64,000 bases of DNA. Origin: Acanthochromis polyacanthus (taxonomy: Eukaryota; Chordata; Actinopteri; Pomacentridae). The notes under the pieces were generated by a model. It ran no database searches and was not told the origin of the DNA. It saw nothing but the letters and a program-made list of their open reading frames with translations. The position numbers and the translations under genes are program-made. Positions 46,526 through 58,937 of this stretch are shown piece after piece. How positions within the stretch are numbered: position 1 is the stretch's first letter; each line of letters starts with the position of its first letter. Where the stretch lies: NCBI RefSeq assembly GCF_021347895.1, contig NC_067125.1, positions 6,032,268-6,096,267 on the forward strand, given 5' to 3'.

Positions 46526-49366
46526 CTAACTAAATTAAAATTACAGTTAAGATTATACAAAATTATACAGGGAAAACACAATGAATCCAAAAATGTCCTA
46601 TGAGCAGCAGATTGACAGCAGTGAAGAAGAAGAACACCCTTTAACAGGAAGAGATCTCCTGCAGAGCCAGGCTCAGGAGACTTCACACTACTGAAATTTG
46701 GGGCCTGTAACGTCATTGTATAGGCTCCGACAGTTCTGACAGTGATGCTAATTTTAAGCTTGTTTAAACAACAACATAAAGTGGTTACTGGACAGTTCTA
46801 CGAGCACATAGGAAATACTGAAGAGTAATGCTGTTACTCATCTATAAGATGAACATCACACTGTTAATGTTAGACAGGAGAAATCTGCTAGACAATGAGG
46901 ACATTGTAAGTTTCACCCATCAGTCCATCACAGCAACTTTTTCAGGCTACACTGCAGTACGTATCCCTAGAGTAGTTGCCCCAAGAACGTACCTGAAAAA
47001 GGTTCCCCCAGGGCCAGTTCTTGCTGTTGCACAAAGGTTCATGGTGCCCTGAAATGACCCACAAGTACCTGCAGTGAAAAATGACCCACGGACATCCACA
47101 GTAACTCCACAAAAGCAAAATTTCCACTTCAGTGTAAATGGGGTCACAGGTCTCATGGTTAATGGAGACAGGTACTTCCTCTCAGTCATTATGTGGTACA
47201 ACAGCCATACGTTTACGGAGATTAAGAGATTTTGATGTTCCACCTGAAGCAACGCTTGGAAATTTGCTGTGATTTATCTCGTTTCATATTAGAACATTAT
47301 GCGATACAGCCGGCCCCGCAGCTGAGTTTCAGAGTCAACACAAACAGCTTTAGCTCATTTCACTGGCGCCTGTGTCATCGTATCTAAATCTTGGCTCGGG
47401 TCAGACAGAAGTTCTTCCTCTGGAGGAAGCGAGGCTGTGGTTTGACTCAATAAATCTGAAGGATCGGGGCTGTGAGTGCAGGGTTAACAGTAAAGACTTG
47501 AGCCACAAGAATTTATTTGTGGTGTCATGTCCCCTACGCCAGTCTTCTTTTAAACTGAAGGATTGAGGGTATTCAGCTGGTGATGAGATACTGTAATGTA
47601 CTCTCAGACCACAGCCACATGTGATTTCAGCAGTGTGTTTTTAATTATATCTTATTACAGTCAGCACATCATCATTAAATAAAATCTTTAGGCTTGAGGA
47701 TCTTACTGTCATATACTGCTATTTTTCTTTGAGTAAATTGAAGACATGTTACTATTTTGTTTTTGTCTGTATATATGTCTGTACTTTTTAATCACAGTTT
47801 GACTGATTGCAGTTTGTAATAGCTACATGTCACGTCCTTTGTAAAATGTGCTGTGTCTATTTAAGACATCGCAAGATACTCGAACTGGAGATATTAACAT
47901 TTAACTATTTTAACATACAACCAAAACATTTTAATGGGCTTTTCCTTTTCATAACCTGATATTTTTTCTTCGTCAGGCATTCTTTTCTGGATTTACTTGT
48001 GTGTTGAGTGTCATTATGCTGATAATGAAGCATTATGCACAGTTGGCAAAAAGCTCTTCTCCTAAAAAGCTTTCATTTGTCTTCAATAAACATGTCATGC
48101 TATTACTGTGGCCAAACAGTTCTGTCTATGGTTTACTAGAGCACGTTATTCCAAAAGGCCTGCTCTTTGCCACTATCTTCAGTGGCAAAATGTATTTTTG
48201 CTCTACTGTTCTTTATGCACAGCAACCACTTTTCCTGTCCTCCTGTGCAGGTTAAATTAGTGTCTCTGATTGTAGTTGCAGCAGATTGATTCCAGCAGCT
48301 GCAGAGTGACCCGCAGGTCTTGTGATGACATTTTCTGTGTTCTTACTGATTCAGTTTGCATCTAAAAGTCTGTTCTTGCATTAAGTATGCTTGGTAGCCA
48401 CTTTCAGACAAAGTTGCATTCACTTACAATCTACATTACTTGTAGATAATTTAATTTAATAGTTTGAAGATCTTTAAAAATTTCTTCCCTGGATTCACAA
48501 CCTTTTTCCAGAAGGCCTTAGAAAAGTCATTAGGTCTTGGCATGATGACACTACAGAGAACAGGAGAGTCTAGACGTTTAAATACAACATGTTCCACCTG
48601 TCACTGTCTCAGAATGTTTTAATCATTGCCACTTAATCTAGAACTCACGGTTCTAATTTGATGGTGTGATAAATGTAGTGCAAGTGTGTGTGTGTGTTTG
48701 AAAAGAGAATGAGGGGTCAGAGGAAGGACCCCAGCACTCGGTTGTACGTCGACCAAATCAATACCAACATGTAAATGAGAATCGCTCCCCTAAACTCCCT
48801 CAACTCTGGTGCAGATTTTTTTTTCGTTTTCCCCCAAACAAACATATTTTATACAAGGACGACGGTGGTAATATTTTATACTTCTTTAACTTCTCGTGCT
48901 CCTCCTCCAGGATGACCGACTGCCTCTGCATGTTCACTTTAGCCTCCAGGGCGGGATCCATCTTTCTTTTGAGCTTTTGACATGCACATTTGGCATGTAC
49001 ATCTTCCCCCTGACTTACCTGTTCTTTTTAGTTAGCAAGCAACAAGACAGAAATGCCTTAAAGTAGATGAAGAATTGGTTCGGGTTTTTTTATTTTATTT
49101 TTTTACTTCTGGTATATTCTGAGGGTCTGTTGGTTTTGCTGATAGTCATGCATGACAGTGTTTCTACGCAGCAAGAATCACTGTCTGATCTGAAGGGCTA
49201 CATGCCCCACACAGTTCTTCCTTTATTGATGTAAATATTGGCAAATTAATGCTAAGACTTCAACTACATTTGAATATCTCTTTTTTTTATTTCAAACTGA
49301 AAGTGCTGATGCACACAACCTGCAAGAACAAAACATATGTAACTGTCTGGATGCCAATTACATCCA
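46526..49366. other. intergenic, nothing recognised
   Basis: 2.8 kb, with only a short TG run near 48684-48700. No gene supported. Confidence 0.65.
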
Positions 49367-49723
49367 CTACCATTCAAAAGTTTGGGGTCACTTAGGAATT
49401 TTATTTCTGAAAGAAAAGCAGTTTTTTCAATGAAGATAATATTAAATGAATGATAAATCCAGTCTAGACATTGCTAATGTGCTAAATGACTATTCTAGCT
49501 GGAAGCAGCTGATTTTTAATGGAATATCTCCATAGGGGTACAGAGGAACATTTCCAGCAACCATCACTCCTGTGTTCTAATGCTACATTGTGTTAGCTAA
49601 TGGTGAAAGGCTCGTTGATGGTTAAAAAAACCCTTGTGCAGTTATGTTAGCACATGAATAAAAGTGTGAGTTTTCATGGAAAACATGAAATTGTCTGGGT
49701 GACCCCAAACTTTTCAACAGTAG
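49367..49723. mobile_element. MITE with about 25-bp terminal inverted repeats
   Basis: Left end CTACCATTCAAAAGTTTGGG GTCAC; right end GTGACCCCAAACTTTTCAAC AGTAG, its near reverse complement. 357 bp, no coding capacity. This terminal sequence is familiar from a common teleost non-autonomous DNA transposon. Confidence 0.85.
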
Positions 49724-51485
49724 TTTAACTGTCCAAATACTAGTTGCATATATTTCACTCCACTGCATCTCTAATCACAAGTGATGGCTGGAAATCACTG
49801 CTAGTGCTTCACACACACTTGAGAATCTGTAGGCTGTTTCCATGTTACCAGAAACAACGTACACACTGTACAACACAGCATCTGACTGTCCACAGTGATC
49901 CACCGTCATGGTAACATAAAGAGGCATTAGTCCCTCACTTCTTCCTCCTCTCTGCTCCCCACACGAGGGGAAAAAAACTTCATGAGGACTAAATTGGGGT
50001 TTTTCCAGCGCCTACATAGATTTAAGTTGCCATGGAGACCTTGCAAAAATAAGGGCCGGGTTAGTTAACTGCTCTCCTAATGTTTCAGCAATCATCTTGG
50101 CTGTAATGAAAAGCAGCACGCTAAAAAAAATAAAAAATATGGCAGTTTCACCAGGTCTTTACAGCGTCTGTCATCTTAGTTTTATGGTTTTCATGACTGT
50201 AATAATAGTTTTACAAATGTGTTTACACTCTGCCATGTTTAGGTCTGTATGTCTTGATGAATTTAACAGGCTTTTCTAAAATAGTGTGTGCTGCAGAGGT
50301 TGTGACAAAGTCGTATATTTAGAGAAGCCACACTGAGTCCTGCTGTTAGAAAAGGTCAAGTTAATGAAAAACAGAGAGCAGCACCTTTGGGATTCACTGT
50401 GCTGTTCTGCTGAAGATACCAGCAATGAGTAATTCACTCACCCTGCAGAGACTTTGCACATTTGAAACGCTTGCTTGCCCTCGCACAACAAAAACGCCTT
50501 TTGTGATCTGAAGGAGATGGAACCGATGGATGGCAGGAATCCGCTGAAGATGCCAGTAGGCTTTGATCCCACAGAGCGGCCTCTGCTCTGCTTTGGCCAA
50601 CAGCCATGTGTTCAAACTGTGAAGTGGACTTACAACAGGATGAAGAGCAAAAGAGGGAGAAATTAGCAAAAGTGATAGAGGGGGAAAGAGAAGGAATGAT
50701 CAGGAGACAGAGAGTTGTTCCTTAGCTGTAATAATAACAGCATGGTTTTAATCACAGCATGCTGTGTTTGCTTTACAAGTTTACACTAGAGCGGTTCGCC
50801 TCGGCCAACACTGATGAGCCTTTCTGAGGGGAGGCAACGGTTCACAGGATGGTCTCACTGAGAGTCAGTCAGGCGGAGTAGAAGCAATCTGGAGGACATC
50901 TAATGCACACGCACTCAGAAAAACACTGACCAACATAAAGCAATGCAGTTTATTTTCTCTCTTTCTGTGCAATTCTTCTTCAGTAATGTCCGACAACTTA
51001 ACTGACCCACTAAAGACCCTTCGGACAGAAGACAGTTTGTGTTGCAGTCTGCCGTGGTTCAGTATATTACTTGCGGGGAGTCACAGTGCACAGAGAAAAG
51101 CGGGAGATTTCAAAACTTCCAGAGCACCACTTTGGCTCATTTTTTCTAGTGGGAAGCTTCCAGTTAGTTTCAAACACCTTATCCTCATTTCTATTGGCTG
51201 CATGGGTACATGCATCTTTCAAAACATCTCTGTTTCAGAAGTAGATTTATGTGTTGGACCATTGGTGCTGCTGTTAATAAGGAGCTCCCTACATTTAATA
51301 ACAATATGTGCATGTGTGTAAAAGAGATGGGTTTGTTAAAGATTTCTGTTGTTTTCAACGATAAATTTCAGTGGATAAAAACAGTTTAATCAACATACGC
51401 AATCACATCCTAAGTACTTCATTAATTTTTAGCAAATAATCGATTGCAGATTGTTAGCTGTGACCCACTATCAGTGAAGGAAATA
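49724..51485. other. intergenic, nothing recognised
   Basis: 1.8 kb without supported features. Confidence 0.65.
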
Positions 51486-51489
51486 GTTT

Positions 51490-52118
51490 AAAATTTGGGT
51501 CTCCGTGCCCTGGGCTTCCTGGGTTGGTTTTGGTGCACTGGGGGTGTCGGTAGCTGCTCCCTCTTGTTCTCGGGGTCCGTATGGTACGCGGTGGCCCCAG
51601 TGGCTCCTGCAGCCCGGGGGGAGGGGCATCCTGTCTGCTTGGCACTGCCTTGCCACGATAGCTGTTCTGGGCTTCGGGGTCCTTCACACTTGCATGTTTG
51701 TCCAGGTCTCACCAGTTCCTGTCGAGTTCCACTGCTGAGCATTGATAGGACCCGTCAGAATGTGTAGAGACTCTCTCCAGAGTCTCTACACTAAACTCAT
51801 TCTCTCTTTCTCCAGTATCTTCTTCTGGCCTATTCTATACTGTCAAGATATCTCTAATGGTGTTCAATACTGTTTGTTTATATATTTATTTTTCAATTTT
51901 TTTCTTTGCTTTGTTTTTTTATTTATTGACGGGTAATTAGTACTTGAGAATAACACAACACCTGACACTCTTCAGTTGTAATAGCACCGCTTGCTAGCTC
52001 CTATCTCTATCCGTCCTGTTTCGTCTCGTCCTGCCTTTGTTTCCCCTGCACATCATTGAGGTGTAGCACTGCCCCCCCTGGCTCTTAATAGGGAATTCTA
52101 ATAAAGAATATCATCTTA
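51490..52118 (+). repeat. GC-rich segment with hairpin and AATAAA, likely retroelement remnant
   Basis: The first 250 bp are much richer in G and C than their surroundings (GCAGCCCGGGGGGAGGGGCA). Next comes a perfect 12-bp hairpin (51763-51774 / 51779-51790, loop CTCC), then an AT-rich part with AATAAA at 52100-52105. A SINE begins right after. Several overlapping open frames on both strands have no family features. A repeat is the best guess. Confidence 0.4.
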
Positions 52119-52481
52119 GGGCAGTAGTGGTTAGCATTTTCGCCTTGCAGCAAGAAGATCCCCGGTTCAAATCCCGGCCTGGGCCTGGGATCTTTCTGCA
52201 TGGAGTTTGCATGTTCTCCCTGTGCATGTGTGGGTTTTCTCCGGGTACTCCGGCTTCCTCCCACAGTCCAAAAATATGCTGAGGTTAATTGATTATTCTA
52301 AATTGTCCGTAGGTGTGAATGTGAGTGTGATTGTTTGTCTGTATATGTAGCCCTGTGACAGACTGGTGACCTGTCCAGGGTGTCCCCTGCCTTCGCCCGA
52401 GTCAGCTGGGATAGACTCCAGCACCCCCTGGGACCCTAGTGAGGATAAAGCGGTGTATAGAGGATGGATGGATGGATGGAT
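52119..52481 (+). mobile_element. SINE family 1, full-length tRNA-derived copy
   Basis: The best copy of the family. It has a tRNA-like head with box A-like TAGTGGTTAGCA (52125-52136) and box B GGTTCAAATCC (52164-52174), a conserved body (GGATCTTTCTGCATGGAGTT, CTTCCTCCCACAGTCC, GTCAGCTGGGATAGACTCCA) and a GGAT-repeat tail (52463-52481). The tail type suggests mobilisation by an L2-like LINE; this is inference. Confidence 0.9.
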
Positions 52482-52808
52482 CTTCGCTCTCAGGGAGGGC
52501 TGGTGATGGTCACACACATGCACTAAATATTAAAATATTTGGCACCCTTCTGTCACCCCTTCTGTGGAGTTAAACAATAAGAATAAATGCAGACAAAAAA
52601 AGAAAAACATTGTGTCCTTAATCAGTGAAGTTACCTGACTATAGCAAAATTTAAAAATTAAATATAAAACTACACACACATTTATAAACTGAACTCACAT
52701 ACAAATCACAGTGACTATTAGACAAGAAGCATCAAGAAGACAACTGCGACAAACTGCAAATATGCAAGCAGCAGCTGACATCTGTAAATGGATATTTGAG
52801 TTGCATAT

Positions 52809-52837
52809 CTGCCAACATGAATATATCATGTTGGCAG
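52809..52837. other. perfect 12-bp inverted repeat (hairpin)
   Basis: CTGCCAACATGA and its exact complement are separated by ATATA. No adjacent gene; function unknown. Confidence 0.85.
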
Positions 52838-54435
52838 AAAGACTGAGTTATTCCTGAGATTAATGACAGCGCTCTATCAAAAGGGTTGCTAAAGAAATAT
52901 CACTGTGAAATAAACAATGCACACGTGGATGAATTATCTTCTGAGAGTGCTTCTTCTCGTCAGTGCTGAGAATAGCTGCTGTAGCACTAATGCTAAGACT
53001 TGGTGAGCATGATTCACTAAGAAATGATAACACTGGTTGGATTTACTGAGGACTGGCAACAGCTGCAGTCCTAAACCACTTAGAAGACAAAAGTAAAACA
53101 ACAAATAGATGTGTAAGATGACACTGATAAAACTAAGCTAAAATCTATTCAGTTTTTGTTGACTAAAATGGAATTATAATCACACACCATATTTGTTTGA
53201 CATCACTTTAAAACAAAGACTTTGCGTTTTGTAAAATGCCTGTTGTCTCCACTCCTCTTGTCTTTTCCTCGCCTCCTCCACTGACATCTCACATCACGTA
53301 AGGAGAGGAAAGTCAAGGAAAGGAAACAAGAATGTGCAAACTGGCAGAACCTGCAGAGGTGCCTGAGCTATGCTGACTTGTAGGTGAGTCTAAGTTCAGG
53401 CAGAGAGTGCAGGCTCGTTCGTTTATAGCAGGGGGTGATATTTGACATTAGGTGATCCAGCCTGCTGCGTAGCTGTCTTCACTCCTTTAATTAATTCTCA
53501 CAGCAAGCTGCAACCGCACCCAGAGAGAAAGAGAAAGCCAGAAGCCACATGTCGTTTCACTAATTTCAGCCTCCTTATCTCCTGTGCCCTTCATCCTCCT
53601 GTCTGTGACCTGGAAATCAGTTTTGGTGCAACACTGCAAAGGACATCTGGTCCTCTACCCTCTATCCCCTGTCCCTGCTGGCTGAACTTGATCCAGGACC
53701 TTCTGGCTATGAGGCAGCTCTGCTAACCACTGCACTACCATGAAAGCTAAGTTTTCCATCTTTTTCAAGCTAGCATTGCACTTGGAACTCTGTGTTGTTG
53801 TTCTATTGTGGCCCATACAGTAAAATACTGTCAGTTCTTCAAAGAATATATTAGTGTGTCATGTCTCTTCTGTGTTGAACTCTAATGGCTAAATGTGCTT
53901 TTGCATGCAAGAAATTCATCTGGTTTACAATATCATCAAGTAACAGATATCACTAAAAAGTAGTAGAAAATATTCAATTTGAATACAAGAGGAATATTAA
54001 GCATGCATTTAAAACATGTCCAGCTGTCAGATGTTCCACAGCTTTGACCAGCGTAGTACAGCAGAGGACTTTGGGTGGAGCTGATAGTTATCTGTAGGTC
54101 ACTGGTTCAACTCTGGCTCAAGACACGAGCTTTTCATTTATTGAAAACATGTTAAGTTGTTCTCAAGATGTAGATGCAGCTGATGGACATATTAAATCCC
54201 TGTAATGTTTAGTTCTTGCAAATCAAAGATGTCGGCATAACCTCATGGTCAGGTTGTTATGAACGACTCACGTTATAAAGACTAATACAGCGGCCATGCT
54301 GGTACAGTCAGCTGCCTGTCAGATTGAAGTTCCTCAAATGTTGAGTGTTCTGTTGAGATCTGTCATAAATTAAGAAACTGTTTTGCTTGTTAAATTCAAC
54401 TTTATATAATTACAGTCTAAATAGCCACACGTACA
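52838..54435. other. intergenic, mostly nothing recognised
   Basis: 1.6 kb. At about 53690-53745, GACCTTCTGGCTATGAGGCA followed by CTCTGCTAACCACTGCACTA looks like the complement of a tRNA-like SINE head, so a worn SINE remnant is possible. Confidence 0.55.
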
Positions 54436-54530
54436 CTACCATTCAAAAGATTGGGGTCACCCAAGCAATTTCATGTTTTTCATCAAAACTCACACTTTTA
54501 TTCATGTGCTAACATAACTGCAAAAAGGTT
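54436..54530. mobile_element. truncated copy of the 49.4-kb MITE, opposite orientation
   Basis: CTACCATTCAAAAGATTGGG GTCAC and CACACTTTTATTCATGTGCT match the reverse complement of the right end of the element at 49367-49723. The match stops near 54530. Confidence 0.8.
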
Positions 54531-54586
54531 GTCAAATCATACACTAGCCTTTCTTCTTTTCTTCTTCTTTCTTTTTTCTGTGTACA

Positions 54587-54780
54587 GTTTGCATGTTCTC
54601 CCTGTGCATGTGTGGTTTTCCTCCAGGTTCTCCAGCTTCCTCCCACAGTCCAAAAACATGCTGAGGTTAATTAGTGATTCTAAATTGTCTGTAGGTGTGA
54701 AAGTGAGTGTGATTGTTTGTCTGTATATTTAGTCCTGTGGCAGACTGGTGACCTGACCTGCATTCAGCCTAAGTCAGCTG
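54587..54780 (+). repeat. SINE family 1 copy (plus orientation, truncated at both ends)
   Basis: It shares TTTGCATGTTCTCCCTGTGC, TTCCTCCCACAGTCCAAAAA and GATTGTTTGTCTGTATATTT with the 52-kb copy. The tRNA head and GGAT tail are missing. Confidence 0.85.
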
Positions 54781-55577
54781 CTTTTCTACATTTTCAAATA
54801 ACACTTTTTAAAGACTTAGTACCAGGTCATTAGCATTAACACACAGTGTCGTTGCAAGCTATGGAGGTGTATTAGGTGTATTATGAAAAAGACCTTAAAA
54901 GAAAATGTTGTGTATGACTTTTGTTTCATCAAAATAACAAGGAGCAGTGGGGCACTGGGTTCATGGTGACAGGCCACTCTTGGCTTGGTACATGTGTATG
55001 CACACACGTGTGTGTGAGTGTGTGTTTGCCATAGCATTTTAACAGCACAGTGGAGTGAAGAAAACATGCAGTCAAGCCAGCATACGCACAGGCAGTAAAA
55101 AGGCTATTTTTATGGCCAGTGCTCTCATGCTATCCAATGCGTCTGTTTTCAATGTGACAGCACTGGATCAAAGACCACCATACTACAATATACGAAACAT
55201 TGCACTGTGAGGCTGGTGACATGATCCTCTTGGTTTGACAAGGTATCAGGTGTCACGCTGACGAGAGGCAAAGAGTAACAGAGTGTGACGTAACCAGCAC
55301 AGCAGAGGACCATTAATCACTGGCGTCTTCAAAGCAGTCTTATACCACACACTGGACCGCTTAGTCCGACAGGATGAGGTCCAAAGCAAAACCATATACA
55401 GCAACGTCATGGCAGGTTTAGGCTTTAATCTGTTTCTGTTGATTTGTTAACAAATGTTTTAAGTTTTGACAATTCTGCAAAATTAAATACAAATCAATGC
55501 TGGAATGTGTATTTGGATGATATTTTAGCTCTTGTATGCTCAGTTATTTTAAAAATACTTTGAATTGTAAAAAAGAA
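54781..55577. other. intergenic, nothing recognised
   Basis: About 800 bp, with a short imperfect CA/TG run at 54998-55025. Confidence 0.65.
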
Positions 55578-55886
55578 CATCCATCCATCTATTCTCTATA
55601 CACCGCTTTATCCTCACTAGGGTCGCAGGGGGTGCTGGAGTCTATCTCAGCTGACTTGTGCGAAGGCAGGGGACACCCTGGACAGGTCACCAGTCTGTCA
55701 CAGGGCTACATATACAGACAGACAAGCACACACACATTCGCACCTACGTGCAATTTAGAGTAACCAGTTAACCTCAGCATGTTTTTGGACTGTGGGAGGA
55801 AGCCGGAGAACCTGGAGAAAACCCACGCATGCACAGGGAGAACATGTAACCTCCATGCAGAAAGATCCCAGGCCCAGTGTGCAGCC
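55578..55886 (-). repeat. SINE family 1 copy (minus orientation)
   Basis: It opens with the CATCCATCCATC tail complement, then GGTGCTGGAGTCTATCTCAG and TTTTTGGACTGTGGGAGGAA, and stops at CCCAGGCCCAGTGTGCAGCC with most of the tRNA head lost. Confidence 0.88.
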
Positions 55887-57019
55887 CACTTATAAACTCT
55901 TTCTTACACTATTTTTCACTCAATGTCTGCTGAAGTCATCTTACAGGATGTCTACACCCAACACCAACAGATAGCCTGTATATTCTGGCAGATATAGCCC
56001 TCCTGATATCAGACGACGTGTTACCAGGAGCGTAAGCATTAAGTTGAAGACAAGTTACACCCTATCGTCAACAACCAGTAGCTAACTGTCTGGAAGAGCT
56101 TCCTAAAGAGCTTCCAATATCTACTTCAGAGAGCATGAGAATCACTATGTGGGAGGAAAGAGTTTCAAGTCTCTCACCAGCCTCATTGATGACACTACTC
56201 CAGTGAAGAGCTTCCAGCTGGAGCAGAGCACAGATGGACGGAGTGGAAATGCTTCAACCGACTGAGGACTGGTATTGGCCACAGCTCAGTGTCTCTGCAC
56301 AAATGAGGATATTTGAACGATAATCAAGATCTGAACTGTAAATGTGACACTGAGCTCCAAACAAAGCAGCATTTATTAAAGTCTTCTTTATTGGAGCAAC
56401 TATGCTGAAGACCTCACAGTCTGTAATAATACGGCACAGATCTACCACATGACTGTGTTTCACCAATCAGACGAAGCAACAGTAATCACATGACTCCGTT
56501 TCGCCAGACGTCGCCCTGCAGTCACATGACCACATAAGAACTGTAGCAGTATAGCGGCACAAACCTTACACACGTAGCAGACAGGGAATGAAAAAAACTG
56601 AGGCATTTTCGAGAAGACTGATCTTGCTTTGGAGTCTGACAACATTAGCATAAACGTTAGCATGAATATCTTCAGCTATTGTCTTCTGTTTACGAACACA
56701 GACAAAGTGAAGCGTGACGTCAGGGTTGGTAGGTCCGCGATACAGCGGTGGGGGGTGAGGGGCACAGCATACAGTGTATCTTGTCACTGGAAGTAGTTTT
56801 CACTGTTCAAACATAAAACTGTTACCTTACTTCAGGTATTTGTTTCAAAGCTTTATGTTGTGAAAACCCAAGACTGGGAAATTTGTGTTTCTTGTGACTT
56901 AACTTGCTATTTTGTGAAGTTGTTTTTTGTTTTTGCTATTTTTTTTTTATTTTATTATTTGGAAACACCAACATTTGCACATTATTTTACATTTTTGTCT
57001 GTCTGATCACAACATTTTT
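55887..57019. other. intergenic, nothing recognised
   Basis: 1.1 kb without supported features. Confidence 0.65.
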
Positions 57020-57206
57020 TAAAACTAAATGGGACACTACAATCAAGCAGTTACTCAGTACTTGAGTAGTCTTTCCACCAAATGCTTTTTTACTCTTATT
57101 TGAGTAATTTTTTGGATGACTACTTTTTACTTCTACTTGAGTGATATTATTTTGAAGTAACATTACTCTTGAGTACAATTTTTGGCTACTCTACCCACCT
57201 CTGCCT
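57020..57206 (-). repeat. hAT-like repeat end (minus orientation)
   Basis: CAGTACTTGAGTAGTCTTTC, CTTGAGTACAATTTTTGGCT and the end TACTCTACCCACCTCTG match the terminal part I recall for a common teleost hAT-type repeat that starts AGAGGTGGGTAGAGTA. Confidence 0.7.
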
Positions 57207-57770
<564 letters not shown>

Positions 57771-58862
57771 ATGAGAATGAAAGCACATGAACAAGCATCT
57801 GGATCCACTCCAGCATTATCAACAAATTGCTGATCAAAGCTAAAGCATCAATCAGTGACTCTTATGTCATATAGGAACATGTTGGGCTTGTTTGGTGGAA
57901 CTATTCTTATACAGACATGGCACATGACACATATCAGAGAAAAGCTTTGGCACACTGAGGCAAAGCTCAGCGCAGATATGTCTTACAGAGATTTGACATA
58001 CTGCAGCACAATTTCAGCACCAGTTTATTCATGGGTTTGGGGATTTGTGGTCAGGGATTATGGCGAGCCACAAAGACAACTTCTGAAGCAGAAGTGAACA
58101 CAGGAACAAGTGGTTCTGGCTCCAAAGAAAGTGGTAGCAGTCGGGGGTCCGAATCACTGGAAACCAACCCTGCAACCACTACGGGACTCAAATTCCATGT
58201 GAGGGCATAGCTGCAGCAACAGAAGCTCTTTAAAAGGTTCCTTCTTTCAAGAGTAAGTTTTGGGTTGATAGTGAGGTTTGTGAAGTGTGGAAGAATATAA
58301 AAGTTTGTGTATTTAACTTTCTGGCTTGTTTAAAACAATGATGCTGACATGTTCATTTCTCAGTTCTAATGCTGTGATTCTAGACATAAGCACACCTCTT
58401 AGACTTGGTCAGAATGTGCAGAACTGGGTGCAGAGCTCTGTCTGAGCCTGAAAGATGTTAATATAAGCAGAGATCTTTCTGTGTCTTCTTCAATTCAAAT
58501 CTTTTCCTCAGCCTTGTCATTGTACTTTGAAATAAGTTATTTTCACATTAGGATCTTCTTTCCTTCTCCTTCATATCATCAGATCTGTGTGAAATCGAAT
58601 TGACAGTGGATCATCACCAAGCTTTTGTTGTACTTTATACACTACACATGCATTTGAGATAATCAATGCACTTCCTACATTCAGATGCATCAAACCATGA
58701 AAGAATGGACTGGGTAAGTATTCCATTCTGAAACGTTTTATCCTTGTATTGTCGTTTCAACTAATATTGAAAAGGCGGTTCTCGCCAAACAGTGTTTTTT
58801 CTCGTATCCAGTTTCTTGTTTTATTCATTTCCATGGAGGATGCCATGAATGAATCTCTTCAG
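57771..58862. other. intergenic, nothing recognised
   Basis: 1.1 kb without supported features. Confidence 0.65.
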
Positions 58863-58937
58863 CAATTACAAGCATTTAGGTTGTAATTGCCTGCAGAAGA
58901 ATTTCTTCTTCTGCAGGCAAGAATTTCTTGCCTGCAG
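58863..58937. other. cluster of three inverted repeats sharing arms
   Basis: Three perfect inverted repeats follow one another: 58863-58871/58881-58889 (9-bp arms), 58887-58901/58906-58920 (15-bp arms, loop TTTC) and 58911-58923/58925-58937 (13-bp arms, one-base loop). The second and third use the same central arm, so they exclude each other. Confidence 0.9.

Noticed and set aside
51454..51767. Five overlapping open frames in the GC-rich patch at 51.5 kb
   Set aside because: Present in several phases on both strands with biased composition and no recognisable domain; better explained by base composition.
52119..52200. Possible tRNA gene from box A and box B sequences
   Set aside because: No full cloverleaf was seen and the segment continues into a SINE body found in other copies.
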